This document shows, one piece after another, positions 27,474-36,616 of a stretch of 64,000 nt of DNA (position 1 is its first letter; each line of letters starts with the position of its first letter). The position numbers and the translations under genes were made by a program. The notes beneath the pieces were generated by a model that was given only the letters and a program-made list of their open reading frames with translations, ran no database searches and was not told the DNA's origin. Source of the stretch: Variovorax gossypii (lineage in GTDB: Bacteria; Pseudomonadota; Gammaproteobacteria; Burkholderiales; Burkholderiaceae_C); the NCBI RefSeq assembly GCF_003965815.1, contig NZ_RXOE01000002.1, positions 1,054,001 through 1,118,000 on the forward strand. Direction: 5' to 3'.

Positions 27474-28246
27474 CAGCGGCCGATCGCGAACACGGCGGGC
27501 AGGCGTTCGTCTGTCGTGGCCTGGGGCTTCGCGGCACGCCAGGACTTGACCGTCTCGCTGCGCACGTGGGCGCTGGCGAGCGTCAGTCCGCGCGCCACGG
27601 CGAGGCGGGTGTTGTGCTGCAGCGTCTGCACCAGTGCCTGCAGCAGGGCTGCATTGCGATAGGGCGTCTCAATGAAAAGCTGCGTCTGGCCCGATTTGAG
27701 TGCCAGCGCCTCCAACTCGCGGATGCGGGCCTGGCGCTCGCCGGCGTCCTGCGGCAGATAGCCGACGAAGGCGAAGTTCTGGCCGTTGAGTCCGCTCGCA
27801 GCCAGCGCGAGCAGCAGCGAGACGGGGCCGGTCAGCGGCACCACGACAAGGCCGAGTTCGTGTGCAGCACGCACCACCGACGAACCCGGATCGGCCACGG
27901 CCGGCATGCCGGCCTCGCTCAGAAGGCCGACGTCGTGGCCCTCGAGTGCGGCGGTCAGAAGGGGGCGGGCGTCGAAATGGCCGGTGTGGTCGCCCTTCTT
28001 GTGCACTTCGCGCGGCAATTCCTGGATGTTCTGCGCCTGCAGGGGCGCGGCGAGCGGCGCGACGGCGTCGATGCGCTTCAGGTAGGCGCGCGCGGATTTC
28101 GCGTTCTCGCAGATCCAGTGCGTGATGCCGGCGGCCGTCTGCAGCGTGCCGAGCGGCAGTGCGTTCTGCAGCGGGGCTTGCGCTTCGCACCCGAAGTCGA
28201 GCGGCGCGGGGACGAGATAGAGCTTTCCTTTTTCCTGCTGCGTCAT
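27473..28246 (-). CDS. SAM-dependent methyltransferase of the tetrapyrrole-methylase (RsmI-like) family
   Basis: 257 residues. 'GKLYLVPAPLD' opens the domain, and 'GLLSEAGMPAVADPGSSVVR' (about 105-124) and 'GPVSLLLALAASGLNGQNFA' (about 138-157) are the SAM-binding landmarks shared with RsmI, the 16S rRNA C1402 2'-O-methyltransferase. It differs from true RsmI in the N-terminal third, where the usual 'GTPIGNLxDIT' is absent, so it is a paralogue whose RNA target is unknown. It is coupled to maf by a 4-bp overlap (28243-28246). Confidence 0.85.
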   Translation of the reverse strand: MTQQEKGKLYLVPAPLDFGCEAQAPLQNALPLGTLQTAAGITHWICENAKSARAYLKRIDAVAPLAAPLQAQNIQELPREVHKKGDHTGHFDARPLLTAALEGHDVGLLSEAGMPAVADPGSSVVRAAHELGLVVVPLTGPVSLLLALAASGLNGQNFAFVGYLPQDAGERQARIRELEALALKSGQTQLFIETPYRNAALLQALVQTLQHNTRLAVARGLTLASAHVRSETVKSWRAAKPQATTDERLPAVFAIGR

Positions 28247-28824
28247 AGGAGGTCGACTCCCGCGGCGCGCAGCATCCGGCTGGTTCGTATCAGTGGCAGG
28301 CCGACCAGGGCGGACGGGTCGTCGCTGTCGATGGAGTCCAGCAGGGCGATGCCCAGGCCTTCGCTCTTGGCGCTGCCGGCACAGTCGTAGGGCTGCTCGG
28401 CCTGCAGGTAGTGCTCGATGGCCGCGTCGCTGAGGTCGCGGAACACCACGCGCACGGGCGCGATGTCGCGCTGGACGAAGCTTGTGGCCTTGCAGACGAC
28501 GGCCACGGCCGTCTGGAAGATCAGCGTCTGGCCGCGCATGCGGCGCAGCTGAGCGGTGGCCCGGGCGTGGTCGCCGGGCTTGCCGAGCGCTTCTCCGGCG
28601 AGGTCGGCCACCTGGTCGGAGCCGATGACGACGGCTTCAGGGAAGCGGACAGCCACGGCGTTGGCTTTCTCCAATGCGAGGCGCACGGCGAGGTCGTGCG
28701 GTGTTTCGCCGGACAGCGGGGTTTCGTCCACCTCCGGCGAGTGCACGTCGAAGGGCAGGCGCAGGCGGGTGAGCAGTTCGCGGCGGTAGCGCGAGGTAGA
28801 GGCAAGGATCACGGTGCGTTGCAT
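28243..28824 (-). CDS. Maf-type nucleoside triphosphate pyrophosphatase
   Basis: A 193-residue house-cleaning enzyme that hydrolyses non-canonical or modified nucleotides to monophosphates. 'ILASTSRYRRELLTRLRLPF' (residues 6-25), 'VIGSDQVADLAGEALGKPGD' (about 66-85) and 'YDCAGSAKSEGLGIALLDSI' (about 145-164) are the three conserved Maf blocks. The 'GSDQVA' form, rather than 'ADT', points to the YceF branch that prefers 7-methyl-GTP. It is divergent from yceD, as in many proteobacteria. Confidence 0.93.
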   Translation of the reverse strand: MQRTVILASTSRYRRELLTRLRLPFDVHSPEVDETPLSGETPHDLAVRLALEKANAVAVRFPEAVVIGSDQVADLAGEALGKPGDHARATAQLRRMRGQTLIFQTAVAVVCKATSFVQRDIAPVRVVFRDLSDAAIEHYLQAEQPYDCAGSAKSEGLGIALLDSIDSDDPSALVGLPLIRTSRMLRAAGVDLL

Positions 28825-28907
28825 GGGGACGATTGTGCGTGAGCCGCCTAAAACCCTCAGGCATGCCCCATGCCCGGCGAAGCGGCCGGCGCGCTAGACT
28901 GGCGCGG

Positions 28908-29465
28908 ATGAAGAGAGAATTCGCCCCCGAACGGCTCAACGTGCCCGGCTTCGCCGCCGCTGGCGCCACGCTGGAAGCCGCCGATCCGGTCCCGAAATAC
29001 GAACGCCTGGTCGCCGAACTGGCGGTTCCCGCGCCCGATGCGGTGGTCCACTGGACCGCCCATGGCGAAGATCGCCCCGGCGCTGACGGCAAGCCCGTGC
29101 CGTGGCTGCACCTGGAAGCAGAGGCTGTCGTGCCGCTGGTTTGCCAGCGTTGCCTGTCGCCGGTCGACACCCCGATCGCCGTGGACCGCTGGTTCCGCTT
29201 CGTGGCCAACGAGGCCGTCGCCGAGGCGGAAGACGAGGAATCCGAGGAAGACCTGCTCGTCGTGAGCCGGGATTTCGACCTGCATGCGCTGATCGAGGAC
29301 GAGCTCCTGATGGAAATCCCCGTCATGCCGGCCCACGATGTCTGCCCCACGCCGGTGCAGCTTTCTTCCAGCGACGAGGACTTCAAGGCGGCTGAAGAGG
29401 CCAAGCCGAACCCCTTCGCAGTGCTCGGCGCGTTGCGTTCGCGCAAGCCGGAAGAGGGAAAGTAG
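28908..29465 (+). CDS. yceD: YceD family protein (DUF177)
   Basis: A 185-residue protein always found upstream of rpmF in this group and linked to 23S rRNA accumulation. '[16 protein letters not shown]' (about 79-94) has the conserved CxxC, and an acidic stretch ('[20 protein letters not shown]') follows at about 109-128; a third Cys occurs in 'HDVCPTP'. The ATG at 28908 gives the family-typical start '[13 protein letters not shown]'; the upstream open frame is rejected. rpmF starts 170 bp later, with a good -10 box between. Confidence 0.93.
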   Translation: MKREFAPERLNVPGFAAAGATLEAADPVPKYERLVAELAVPAPDAVVHWTAHGEDRPGADGKPVPWLHLEAEAVVPLVCQRCLSPVDTPIAVDRWFRFVANEAVAEAEDEESEEDLLVVSRDFDLHALIEDELLMEIPVMPAHDVCPTPVQLSSSDEDFKAAEEAKPNPFAVLGALRSRKPEEGK

Positions 29466-29485
29466 CCCTTTCCCGCAGGCTGGGC

Positions 29486-29491
29486 TATAAT
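29486..29491 (+). promoter_or_regulatory. Candidate promoter (-10) for rpmF and the fab cluster
   Basis: A perfect TATAAT lies 21 bp after the yceD stop and 145 bp before rpmF. The -35 region is poor (TAGCCC at 17-bp spacing), so an activator or extended contacts may be needed. Confidence 0.5.
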
Positions 29492-29635
29492 CATGGGCTT
29501 CGCGCGCGCCGCCGTGAGCAGCGATACGAGAAACGACCAAGGGGAAAAGGGCATTCCATGCATGCCGCCCGGTTTCTTGTATTGCCACCGCTTGAGCCCG
29601 CATCCAATCACCAACCTAACAGTCCAGGAGCCATC

Positions 29636-29818
29636 ATGGCCGTCCAGCAAAACAAGAAGTCGCCTTCCAAGCGCGGCATGCACCGTTCCCACAACGCACT
29701 GGTCGTTCCCGGCATTGCCGTCGAGCCGACCACGGGCGAAACGCATCTGCGTCACCACATCAGCCCCAACGGTTTTTACCGTGGCCGTCAGGTGCTCAAG
29801 AACAAGTCCGAAGCCTGA
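29636..29818 (+). CDS. rpmF: 50S ribosomal protein L32
   Basis: A 60-residue ribosomal protein with the family start '[20 protein letters not shown]' and '[20 protein letters not shown]' near the middle. It is a Cys-free form: the zinc-binding cysteines of some L32 proteins are absent. AGGAG precedes the ATG by 6 nt. It is the first structural gene of the fatty-acid cluster, and a stem-loop terminator immediately follows. Confidence 0.98.
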   Translation: MAVQQNKKSPSKRGMHRSHNALVVPGIAVEPTTGETHLRHHISPNGFYRGRQVLKNKSEA

Positions 29819-29836
29819 TCCCGCATCCCAAGGCCA

Positions 29837-29878
29837 AGGCCCGAAGCTACTTTTGTCGTAGCGTCGGGCCTTTGTTTT
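29837..29878 (+). terminator. Intrinsic terminator abutting the plsX start
   Basis: AGGCCCGA-A-GCTAC / GTAGC-G-TCGGGCCT with a 7-nt loop and a T-rich run (TTTGTTTT). It ends one base before the plsX ATG (29880), so the stem occupies the place where the plsX ribosome-binding site should be. It probably ends part of the rpmF transcripts. Confidence 0.8.
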
Positions 29879-29879
29879 G

Positions 29880-30977
29880 ATGGCTACGCCTTCTTCTCCC
29901 GAAATCACTGCTGCGCCTTCCGCAATCACGCTCGCCGTGGATTGCATGGGGGGTGACCATGGGCCGCGCGTCACGCTCGCGGCCTGCCGCGCGTTTCTCG
30001 AGCGGCACAGCGAAGCCTCGTTGCTGCTTGTCGGTGCGCCGGCCGCGCTGGCGGGGTTCGCCTCGCATCCGCGTGCCCGCATCGTCGCAGCCAGCGAGGT
30101 CGTGGGCATGGATGATCCGGTCGAAATCGCCTTGCGCAAGAAGAAGGATTCTTCGATGCGCGTCGCGATCCAGCAGGTCAAGGACGGCGCCGCCCAGGCG
30201 GCCGTTTCCGCCGGCAATACCGGCGCCCTCATGGCGATCGCACGCTATCTGCTCAAGACGCTCGAGGGCATCGATCGCCCGGCCATTGCGCCACAGCTTC
30301 CCAATGCCAAGGGCGGGGCAACGACCGTGCTCGACCTGGGCGCCAACGTCGATTGCGACGCGGAAGACCTGCTTCAGTTTGCCGTGCTCGGCTCGGCGTT
30401 GGTGTCGGCGCTGACCGGCAACGAGGCGCCTTCGGTCGGCCTGCTCAATATTGGCGAAGAAGCCATCAAGGGCAGCGAAACGATCAAGAAGGCAAGCCAA
30501 CTGCTGCGTACGGCTGCCAATTCCAAGGATCTGAACTTCTACGGAAACGTGGAAGGCAACGATATTTTCAAGGGCACGACCGACATCGTCGTCTGTGACG
30601 GTTTCGTCGGAAATGTGGCGTTGAAGGCCAGTGAAGGCGTGGCTTCGATGATCGGCGAGTTCATTCGCGTCGAATTCTCGCGAAGTGTTTTCACCAAACT
30701 GGCGGCAATTGTTGCCTACCCGGTTCTAAAAGCGTTCAAAAGTCGGCTGGATCATCGTCGATACAACGGTGCGGCCTTGCTGGGCCTGCGCGGGCTGGTT
30801 TTCAAGAGCCATGGCTCGGCCGACGAAGTGGCTTTCGGCCACGCCCTGGATCGCGCTTATGATGCCGCTCGCAACAACCTGCTCGATCGCGTGCGGGCCC
30901 GCATCGCCCACGCCGCGCCTTTGCTCGCGCGGCAGGAGCCGGCGGCGCCGGTCGACGCGACGGCCCTTCACGTTTGA
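29880..30977 (+). CDS. plsX: Phosphate acyltransferase PlsX
   Basis: Makes acyl-phosphate from acyl-ACP for the first acylation of glycerol-3-phosphate. 365 residues; '[14 protein letters not shown]' (about 19-32) is the signature, with '[10 protein letters not shown]' (about 112) and '[17 protein letters not shown]' (about 150) following. The ATG at 29880 is directly preceded by a TTG and by the terminator T tract, so there is no normal Shine-Dalgarno. Its stop and the fabH ATG share one base (TGATG). Confidence 0.96.
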   Translation: MATPSSPEITAAPSAITLAVDCMGGDHGPRVTLAACRAFLERHSEASLLLVGAPAALAGFASHPRARIVAASEVVGMDDPVEIALRKKKDSSMRVAIQQVKDGAAQAAVSAGNTGALMAIARYLLKTLEGIDRPAIAPQLPNAKGGATTVLDLGANVDCDAEDLLQFAVLGSALVSALTGNEAPSVGLLNIGEEAIKGSETIKKASQLLRTAANSKDLNFYGNVEGNDIFKGTTDIVVCDGFVGNVALKASEGVASMIGEFIRVEFSRSVFTKLAAIVAYPVLKAFKSRLDHRRYNGAALLGLRGLVFKSHGSADEVAFGHALDRAYDAARNNLLDRVRARIAHAAPLLARQEPAAPVDATALHV

Positions 30978-31954
30978 TGACTCCTTATTCACGCATTACC
31001 GGCACCGGCAGCTACCTGCCCCCACGCCGCGTGACCAACGACGATCTCGCCAAGGATCTGGCAACGCGAGGCATCGAAACCTCCGACCAGTGGATCGTCG
31101 AGCGCACCGGTATTCACGCCCGGCATTTCGCCGCGCCGGATGTCACCAGCAGCGACCTCGGCCTTCATGCCGCCAGGCACGCGCTGGAAGCCGCCGGCCG
31201 CAAGGCCAGCGACGTCGACCTGATCATCGTCGCCACTTCCACGCCCGACATGGTGTTCCCGTCGTCGGCCGCCATTCTCCAGAACAAGCTCGGCATTGCC
31301 GGCTGCCCGGCGTTCGACGTTCAGGCGGTCTGCAGCGGCTTCGTCTATGCACTGACCGTTGCCGACGCGATGATCCGCACCGGCACCGCGCGTTGTGCGC
31401 TGGTGGTGGGCGCCGAAGTGTTCTCCCGCATCCTCGACTTCAACGACCGCACCACCTGCGTGCTGTTCGGTGACGGCGCGGGCGCGGTGGTGCTCGAAGC
31501 GAGCGAGGAGCCCGGCATCCTGGCCAGCGACCTGCACGCGGACGGCAAGCACGTCGGCATTCTTTGCGTGCCGGGCCATGTGTCGGGCGGCAACGTGCTG
31601 GGCACGCCGCTGCTGCACATGGATGGACAGGCTGTCTTCAAGCTCGCGGTCCGCGTGCTCGAGGAGGCGGCGCGCGCCACGCTGGCCAAGGCCGGCAAGC
31701 TCGACTCCGACATCGACTGGCTCATCCCGCACCAGGCCAACATCCGCATCATGGAAGGCACGGCCAAGAAGCTGAAGCTTCCGCGCGAGAAGCTGATCGT
31801 CACGGTCAACGAGCACGGCAATACCTCCGCCGCGTCGATCCCGCTGGCGCTCGACGAGGCCGTGCGCTCCGGCAAGGTGAAGAAAGGCGACACGCTCATG
31901 CTCGAAGGCGTGGGTGGCGGCTTCACCTGGGGCGCGGTGCTATTGAATCTGTAG
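30977..31954 (+). CDS. fabH: Beta-ketoacyl-ACP synthase III
   Basis: A 325-residue condensing enzyme that starts fatty-acid synthesis from acetyl-CoA and malonyl-ACP. The catalytic triad is visible: Cys in '[15 protein letters not shown]' (about residue 117), His in '[12 protein letters not shown]' (about 252) and Asn in '[16 protein letters not shown]' (about 282). Start by ATG 30977 overlapping the plsX stop. A long stem-loop separates it from fabD. Confidence 0.97.
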   Translation: MTPYSRITGTGSYLPPRRVTNDDLAKDLATRGIETSDQWIVERTGIHARHFAAPDVTSSDLGLHAARHALEAAGRKASDVDLIIVATSTPDMVFPSSAAILQNKLGIAGCPAFDVQAVCSGFVYALTVADAMIRTGTARCALVVGAEVFSRILDFNDRTTCVLFGDGAGAVVLEASEEPGILASDLHADGKHVGILCVPGHVSGGNVLGTPLLHMDGQAVFKLAVRVLEEAARATLAKAGKLDSDIDWLIPHQANIRIMEGTAKKLKLPREKLIVTVNEHGNTSAASIPLALDEAVRSGKVKKGDTLMLEGVGGGFTWGAVLLNL

Positions 31955-31959
31955 TGAGT

Positions 31960-31994
31960 GCGTTGCGGTGCCCTCTGGAGGGCGCCCGCAATGC
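31960..31994 (+). promoter_or_regulatory. Intercistronic stem-loop between fabH and fabD
   Basis: GCGTTGCGG-T-GCCCTC pairs with GAGGGC-GCC-CGCAATGC (one G-T pair, small internal loop), ending 18 nt before the fabD ATG. There is no T tract, so it is more likely an mRNA-stability or translation element than a terminator. fabD has no evident Shine-Dalgarno. Confidence 0.4.
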
Positions 31995-32012
31995 GAGACG
32001 ACGCGTAAAACA

Positions 32013-32966
32013 ATGAAATCCTTTGCATTTGTCTTTCCGGGACAGGGCTCGCAGGCAGTCGGCATGCTCGACGCCTGGGGCGATCACCCCGCGGTGGTCG
32101 AAACGCTGCGCGAAGCATCCGAGGCACTCGGTGAAGATATCGGCGCGCTGATCAAGAATGGTCCGAAGGAAGAGCTGGCGCTCACCACGAACACCCAGCC
32201 CGTGATGCTGGTGGCCGGTGTCGCCGCATGGCGTGCCTGGCTGGCCGAGGGCGGCGCAACGCCTTCCGTCGTGGCGGGGCATTCGCTCGGCGAGTATTCG
32301 GCTCTGGTCGCTTCGGGCGTGCTGACGCTCGCGCAGGCCGCGCCGCTCGTGCGCTTCCGGGCACAGGCGATGCAGCAGGCAGTGCCTGTCGGCGTCGGCG
32401 CGATGGCCGCGGTGCTCGGCATGGAGTCGGGCAAGGTGGTGGCCGGCTGCGCCGAGGCCACGGCGAGTTTCGGCCCCGGCAGCACGGAAATCGTCGAGGC
32501 GGTGAACTTCAACGATCCCGTGCAGACGGTGATTGCCGGCAGCAAGGCTGCGGTGGACAAGGCCTGCGAACTGCTCAAGGCCAACGGCGCCAAGCGCGCT
32601 CTGCTGCTGCCGGTTTCCGCCCCGTTCCATTCGAGCCTGATGAAGCCGGCCGCGGAAGCGCTGCGCGAGAAGCTGGCTTCCGTCACGCTGGCCGCGCCGC
32701 AGATCCCGGTGCTGAACAACATCGACGTCGCCGTCGAGACCGATGCCGACCGCATCCGCGACGCCCTGGTGCGCCAGGCCGCCGGTCCGGTGCGTTGGGT
32801 CGAGAGCGTGCAGGCCTTGAAACTGCGCGGTGTAGCCGCCATCATCGAGTGCGGCCCCGGCAAGGTGCTGGCCGGCATGGTGAAGCGCATCGCTCCCGAT
32901 CTCGAGGCCGCGTCGGTGTACGACCCGGCAACGCTCGCGGACACCCGACAATCGCTCGCCGGCTGA
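32013..32966 (+). CDS. fabD: Malonyl-CoA:ACP transacylase
   Basis: A 317-residue enzyme loading malonyl groups onto ACP. 'FAFVFPGQGSQAVGML' opens the protein, 'VAGHSLGEYSALVASG' (about 88-103) holds the nucleophilic Ser, and the catalytic His is in 'SAPFHSSLMKPA' (about 203). Start at ATG 32013, where homologues begin; the open frame upstream overlaps the stem-loop. Length is normal. Confidence 0.97.
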   Translation: MKSFAFVFPGQGSQAVGMLDAWGDHPAVVETLREASEALGEDIGALIKNGPKEELALTTNTQPVMLVAGVAAWRAWLAEGGATPSVVAGHSLGEYSALVASGVLTLAQAAPLVRFRAQAMQQAVPVGVGAMAAVLGMESGKVVAGCAEATASFGPGSTEIVEAVNFNDPVQTVIAGSKAAVDKACELLKANGAKRALLLPVSAPFHSSLMKPAAEALREKLASVTLAAPQIPVLNNIDVAVETDADRIRDALVRQAAGPVRWVESVQALKLRGVAAIIECGPGKVLAGMVKRIAPDLEAASVYDPATLADTRQSLAG

Positions 32967-32993
32967 CCGGCGCAAGGCTCCCATACTTTTCTT

Positions 32994-33737
32994 ATGAGCA
33001 TTCCCAAATTCGAAGGGCAGGTTGCCCTGGTCACCGGCGCGACGCGCGGCATCGGCGCGGCGATCGCTCTGGAGCTGGCCCAACGCGGCCTCAAGGTCGT
33101 GGGCACCGGTACCACCGACGATGGCGCGGCCAAGATCACTGCGGCCCTGAGCGCATACGACGGCCGCGGCCGTGCGCTCGACGTCAACGACGGCGCCGCC
33201 GTCGAGGCCCTGATCGACGAGATCGTGCAGGCCTACGGCGCCATCCACGTGCTGGTGAACAACGCCGGCATCACGCGCGACACGCTCGCCATGCGCATGA
33301 AGGACAGCGACTGGGATGCGGTGCTCGACACCAATCTCAAGGCCGTCTTCTCGCTCTCTCGCGCGGTGATCCGCCCGATGATGAAGCAGCGCTATGGCCG
33401 CATCATCAGCATCACCAGCGTGGTAGGCGCCTCCGGCAATGCCGGCCAGGCCAACTACGCCGCCGCCAAGGCCGGTGTCGCGGGCATGACCCGCGCGCTG
33501 GCCCGCGAACTTGGCAGCCGCAACATCACCGTCAACTGCGTCGCTCCCGGCTTCATCGAAACCGACATGACGGCCAGCCTTCCCGAAGCCCAGCAACAGG
33601 CGCTGCTCCAGCAGATCCCGCTGGGCCACTTGGGCAAGCCGGCCGACATCGCGCACGCTGTGGCGTACCTCGCATCGCCCCAGGCGTCCTACGTCACGGG
33701 GCAGGAGCTGCACGTCAACGGCGGCATGCACATGTAG
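32994..33737 (+). CDS. fabG: 3-oxoacyl-ACP reductase
   Basis: A 247-residue short-chain dehydrogenase that reduces beta-ketoacyl-ACP with NADPH. The nucleotide-binding 'TGATRGIGAAIA' is at about 14-25, 'NNAGITRD' near 90, and the catalytic Ser-Tyr-Lys set is in 'SITSVVGASGNAGQANYAAA', followed by Lys (about 140-160). The end 'YVTGQELHVNGGMHM' is standard. Confidence 0.97.
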   Translation: MSIPKFEGQVALVTGATRGIGAAIALELAQRGLKVVGTGTTDDGAAKITAALSAYDGRGRALDVNDGAAVEALIDEIVQAYGAIHVLVNNAGITRDTLAMRMKDSDWDAVLDTNLKAVFSLSRAVIRPMMKQRYGRIISITSVVGASGNAGQANYAAAKAGVAGMTRALARELGSRNITVNCVAPGFIETDMTASLPEAQQQALLQQIPLGHLGKPADIAHAVAYLASPQASYVTGQELHVNGGMHM

Positions 33738-34076
<339 letters not shown>

Positions 34077-34175
34077 TAGGCCAGCTGACAAGATTGCAAC
34101 TGCGGCCGGCGGCTTTTTCTTGAACCGCACGCGCCGACAGGCAACTGTTCAGCGCTTCCAGAAAGGTTTGCCGGC

Positions 34176-35420
34176 ATGACCAAACGCCGCGTCGTCGTTA
34201 CCGGACTCGGTTGCATCGCTCCTGTCGGAAACTCCGTAACCGAATCCTGGGCCAACCTGTTGGCCGGGAAGTCGGGCATCGCGAACATCACCGCGTTCGA
34301 TGCAAGCGCCTTCGCCTGCAAGTTCGCAGGTGAGGTCAAGGGTTTCGACATCACCCAATACATCTCGGAGAAGGAAGCGCGTCACATGGACCGCTTCATT
34401 CATCTGGGGCTTGCCGCCGCCATCCAGGCGGTGCAGGACAGCGGACTGCCGACCGGCGAAGCGCTTTCCTATGAAGAGGCCGTGCGCATCGGATGCAACA
34501 TCGGCTCCGGCATCGGCGGCCTGCCGATGATCGAGGAAACGCACGGTGAACTGATGAACCGCGGCCCGCGTCGCGTGTCGCCGTTCTTCGTGCCGGCATC
34601 GATCATCAACATGATCTCGGGCCATGTCTCGATCAAGTACGGCTTCAAGGGCCCGAACATCGCGGTCGTGACCGCCTGCACCACCGGCCTGCATGCCATC
34701 GGCACCTCGGCGCGCATGATCGAATACGGCGACGCCGACGTGATGATCGCCGGCGGCGCCGAGTCGACCATCTCCCCGCTCGGCATCGGCGGCTTCACCG
34801 CGCCCCGTGCGCTCAGCACCCGCAACGACGATCCCGCAACGGCCTCGCGCCCGTGGGACAAGGACCGCGACGGCTTCGTGCTGGGCGAGGGCGCCGGCGT
34901 GCTGGTGCTCGAGGAGTACGAACACGCCAAGGCGCGCGGCGCCAAGATCTACGCCGAAGTCGCCGGCTTCGGCCTGACGGGCGATGCGTATCACATGACC
35001 GCGCCCGACGTCGACGGCCCGCGCCGTTCGATGGCCATGGCGCTGTCGAACGCAGGCGTCAACGCCGACCAGGTGCAGTACCTGAACGCGCACGGCACTT
35101 CCACGCAGATCGGCGACGTCAACGAGACCAATGCGGTCAAGCTGGCGTTCGGCGATCACGCGAAGAAGCTCGTCGTCAATTCGACCAAGTCCATGACCGG
35201 CCACCTGCTGGGCGGCGCGGGCGGCATCGAATCGGTGTTCACGGTGATGGCGCTGCACGAGCAGAAGAGCCCGCCGACCATCAACATCTTCAACCAGGAT
35301 CCGGAGTGCGATCTCGACTACTGCGCCAACGAGGCGCGCGATCTGAAGATCGACGTCGCGGTCAAGAACAACTTCGGCTTCGGCGGCACCAACGGTACGC
35401 TGGTGTTCAAGCGCGCTTGA
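34176..35420 (+). CDS. fabF: Beta-ketoacyl-ACP synthase II
   Basis: A 414-residue elongating condensing enzyme. Catalytic Cys in 'IAVVTACTTGLHAIG' (about 168), and the His pair in 'YLNAHGTSTQIGDVNE' (about 309) and 'STKSMTGHLLGGAGG' (about 346) are all present; it ends with 'NNFGFGGTNGTLVFKRA'. It is 99 bp downstream of acpP; a short stem spans the acpP stop (34070-34082) and a GC-rich run followed by TTTTT (about 34100-34120) could be a weak attenuator. Confidence 0.97.
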   Translation: MTKRRVVVTGLGCIAPVGNSVTESWANLLAGKSGIANITAFDASAFACKFAGEVKGFDITQYISEKEARHMDRFIHLGLAAAIQAVQDSGLPTGEALSYEEAVRIGCNIGSGIGGLPMIEETHGELMNRGPRRVSPFFVPASIINMISGHVSIKYGFKGPNIAVVTACTTGLHAIGTSARMIEYGDADVMIAGGAESTISPLGIGGFTAPRALSTRNDDPATASRPWDKDRDGFVLGEGAGVLVLEEYEHAKARGAKIYAEVAGFGLTGDAYHMTAPDVDGPRRSMAMALSNAGVNADQVQYLNAHGTSTQIGDVNETNAVKLAFGDHAKKLVVNSTKSMTGHLLGGAGGIESVFTVMALHEQKSPPTINIFNQDPECDLDYCANEARDLKIDVAVKNNFGFGGTNGTLVFKRA

Positions 35421-35433
35421 GCATTGCTTCGCC

Positions 35434-35931
35434 ATGCACAGCGCGCCGTCGGTGACCTACCCGGTGGGGCGCTCGCGTGGCGCGACCCGGATTCTTGTCG
35501 TTCTCTGGGCCCTCGGGGCCATCTGTGCGGGCGCATCCTGCTATCTCTTCGATAGCGTCGGATGGCGCCAGCTGCTGCTGGTTCTCAGTGTCGGTTTCGC
35601 GGGTGTGGCTGCGGGCTTCGGTCTGCGGCAGGAGGGCGCGGGCGTCCTGCATTTCGACGGCCTCTACTGGTCGCTGACGGGTGGCCGTGCCACTCGCGCC
35701 GTACATGCCGCCCGGATATTCGTGGCGCTCGATTTCCAGTCCCTGATGCTGGTGCGGCTCAACGAGCCGGGGCGCGCCCGCCGCTGGATCTGGATCGAGC
35801 AGCGGGCCATGCCGGAGCGCTGGCGCGACCTGCGCCGCGCGGTATATTCGCGCCCCCCCGTCCGCGGCACCCGCGGCCGACACCTGGCGTGCGACCGCTC
35901 CGGCCGACGCGCCCTGAACCTTCGTCGATGA
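35434..35931 (+). CDS. Small membrane protein, YgfX (CptA)-like architecture
   Basis: A 165-residue protein with two membrane helices (about 20-43 and 47-66) and a soluble tail. 'RRWIWIEQRAMPERWRDLRR' (about 115-134) resembles the 'W-L...WRDLRR' end of the YgfX/CptA family, which also has two N-terminal helices. YgfX in E. coli acts with SdhE on flavinylation and has been called a toxin; that role is not shown here. It lies 13 bp after fabF and its stop overlaps the rpoE start (ATGA). The last 30 residues follow a run of seven C and look unlike the family, so a frameshift in or near that run is possible. A GCTATC palindrome lies within the coding sequence. Confidence 0.7.
   Translation: MHSAPSVTYPVGRSRGATRILVVLWALGAICAGASCYLFDSVGWRQLLLVLSVGFAGVAAGFGLRQEGAGVLHFDGLYWSLTGGRATRAVHAARIFVALDFQSLMLVRLNEPGRARRWIWIEQRAMPERWRDLRRAVYSRPPVRGTRGRHLACDRSGRRALNLRR
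35540..35556. repeat. Short dispersed palindrome GCTATC-N5-GATAGC, copy 2 (inside a gene)
   Basis: GCTATC-TCTTC-GATAGC encodes part of 'CYLFDS' between the two membrane helices of the small membrane protein. It matches 22705-22721 at 16 of 17 positions. Confidence 0.5.
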
Positions 35932-36599
35932 CCACTTCCCCGCCCGTGCCGCCGGATTCCGGCCTGACCGACGCGCCCGCCGTGGCGCCGCGTCCGGGCG
36001 AGGTCGACTTCCAGCTGGTCCAGCGCACGGTCGCCGGGGACCAGAAGGCGTTCGAGCTGCTGGTCATCAAGTACCAGCGCCGCATCGAACGCCTGATCGG
36101 GCGGATGGTGCGCGATGTCGACCTGATCGAGGACATCGCGCAGGAAACCTTCATTCGCGCATACCGGGCCCTGCACCAGTTCCGCGGCGAGGCGCAGTTC
36201 TACACCTGGCTCTACCGGATCGCCGTCAACACCGCCAAGAAGGCGCTGGTGGACATGAAGCGCGATCCGACTGTCTCCGAGGCGGCCCTCAGGCCTTCTT
36301 CCGAGGACGATGATGAAACTTACCGTCCTGGAAACGAACCAACCAGCGACGAAACCCCCGAATCGGTCATGGCGGCGAACGAAATTGCCGGTGCCGTCGA
36401 GGCAGCCATGGAAGCGCTCCCCGCCGAGTTGCGGCAGGCGGTCACGCTGCGCGAAATCGAGGGCATGAGTTACGAAGAGATTGCCGAGGTCATGGATTGC
36501 CCCATCGGCACGGTGCGTTCGCGTATTTTCCGGGCGCGCGAGGCCATTTCGGCCAGGGTCAAGCCGTTGCTGGACAACCAGTCCGGCAAGCGTTGGTAA
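35928..36599 (+). CDS. rpoE: RNA polymerase sigma factor RpoE (sigma-E/AlgU type)
   Basis: A 223-residue ECF sigma factor. Region 2 contains 'DLIEDIAQETFIRAYRALHQ' (about 64-83) and 'FYTWLYRIAVNTAKKAL'; region 4 has 'MSYEEIAEVMDCPIGTVRSR' (about 181-200). An acidic linker ('SSEDDDETYRPGNEP') lies between. It directs the envelope-stress response and is followed by its regulators rseA, rseB and by mucD. It overlaps the upstream membrane protein gene by 4 bp. Confidence 0.96.
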   Translation: MTTSPPVPPDSGLTDAPAVAPRPGEVDFQLVQRTVAGDQKAFELLVIKYQRRIERLIGRMVRDVDLIEDIAQETFIRAYRALHQFRGEAQFYTWLYRIAVNTAKKALVDMKRDPTVSEAALRPSSEDDDETYRPGNEPTSDETPESVMAANEIAGAVEAAMEALPAELRQAVTLREIEGMSYEEIAEVMDCPIGTVRSRIFRAREAISARVKPLLDNQSGKRW

Positions 36600-36616
36600 G
36601 TAAGCAGGTGAATGAA

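Noticed and set aside
34077..34175. Full terminator between acpP and fabF
   Set aside because: The stem before TTTTT is short and ambiguous; at most a weak attenuator, mentioned under fabF.
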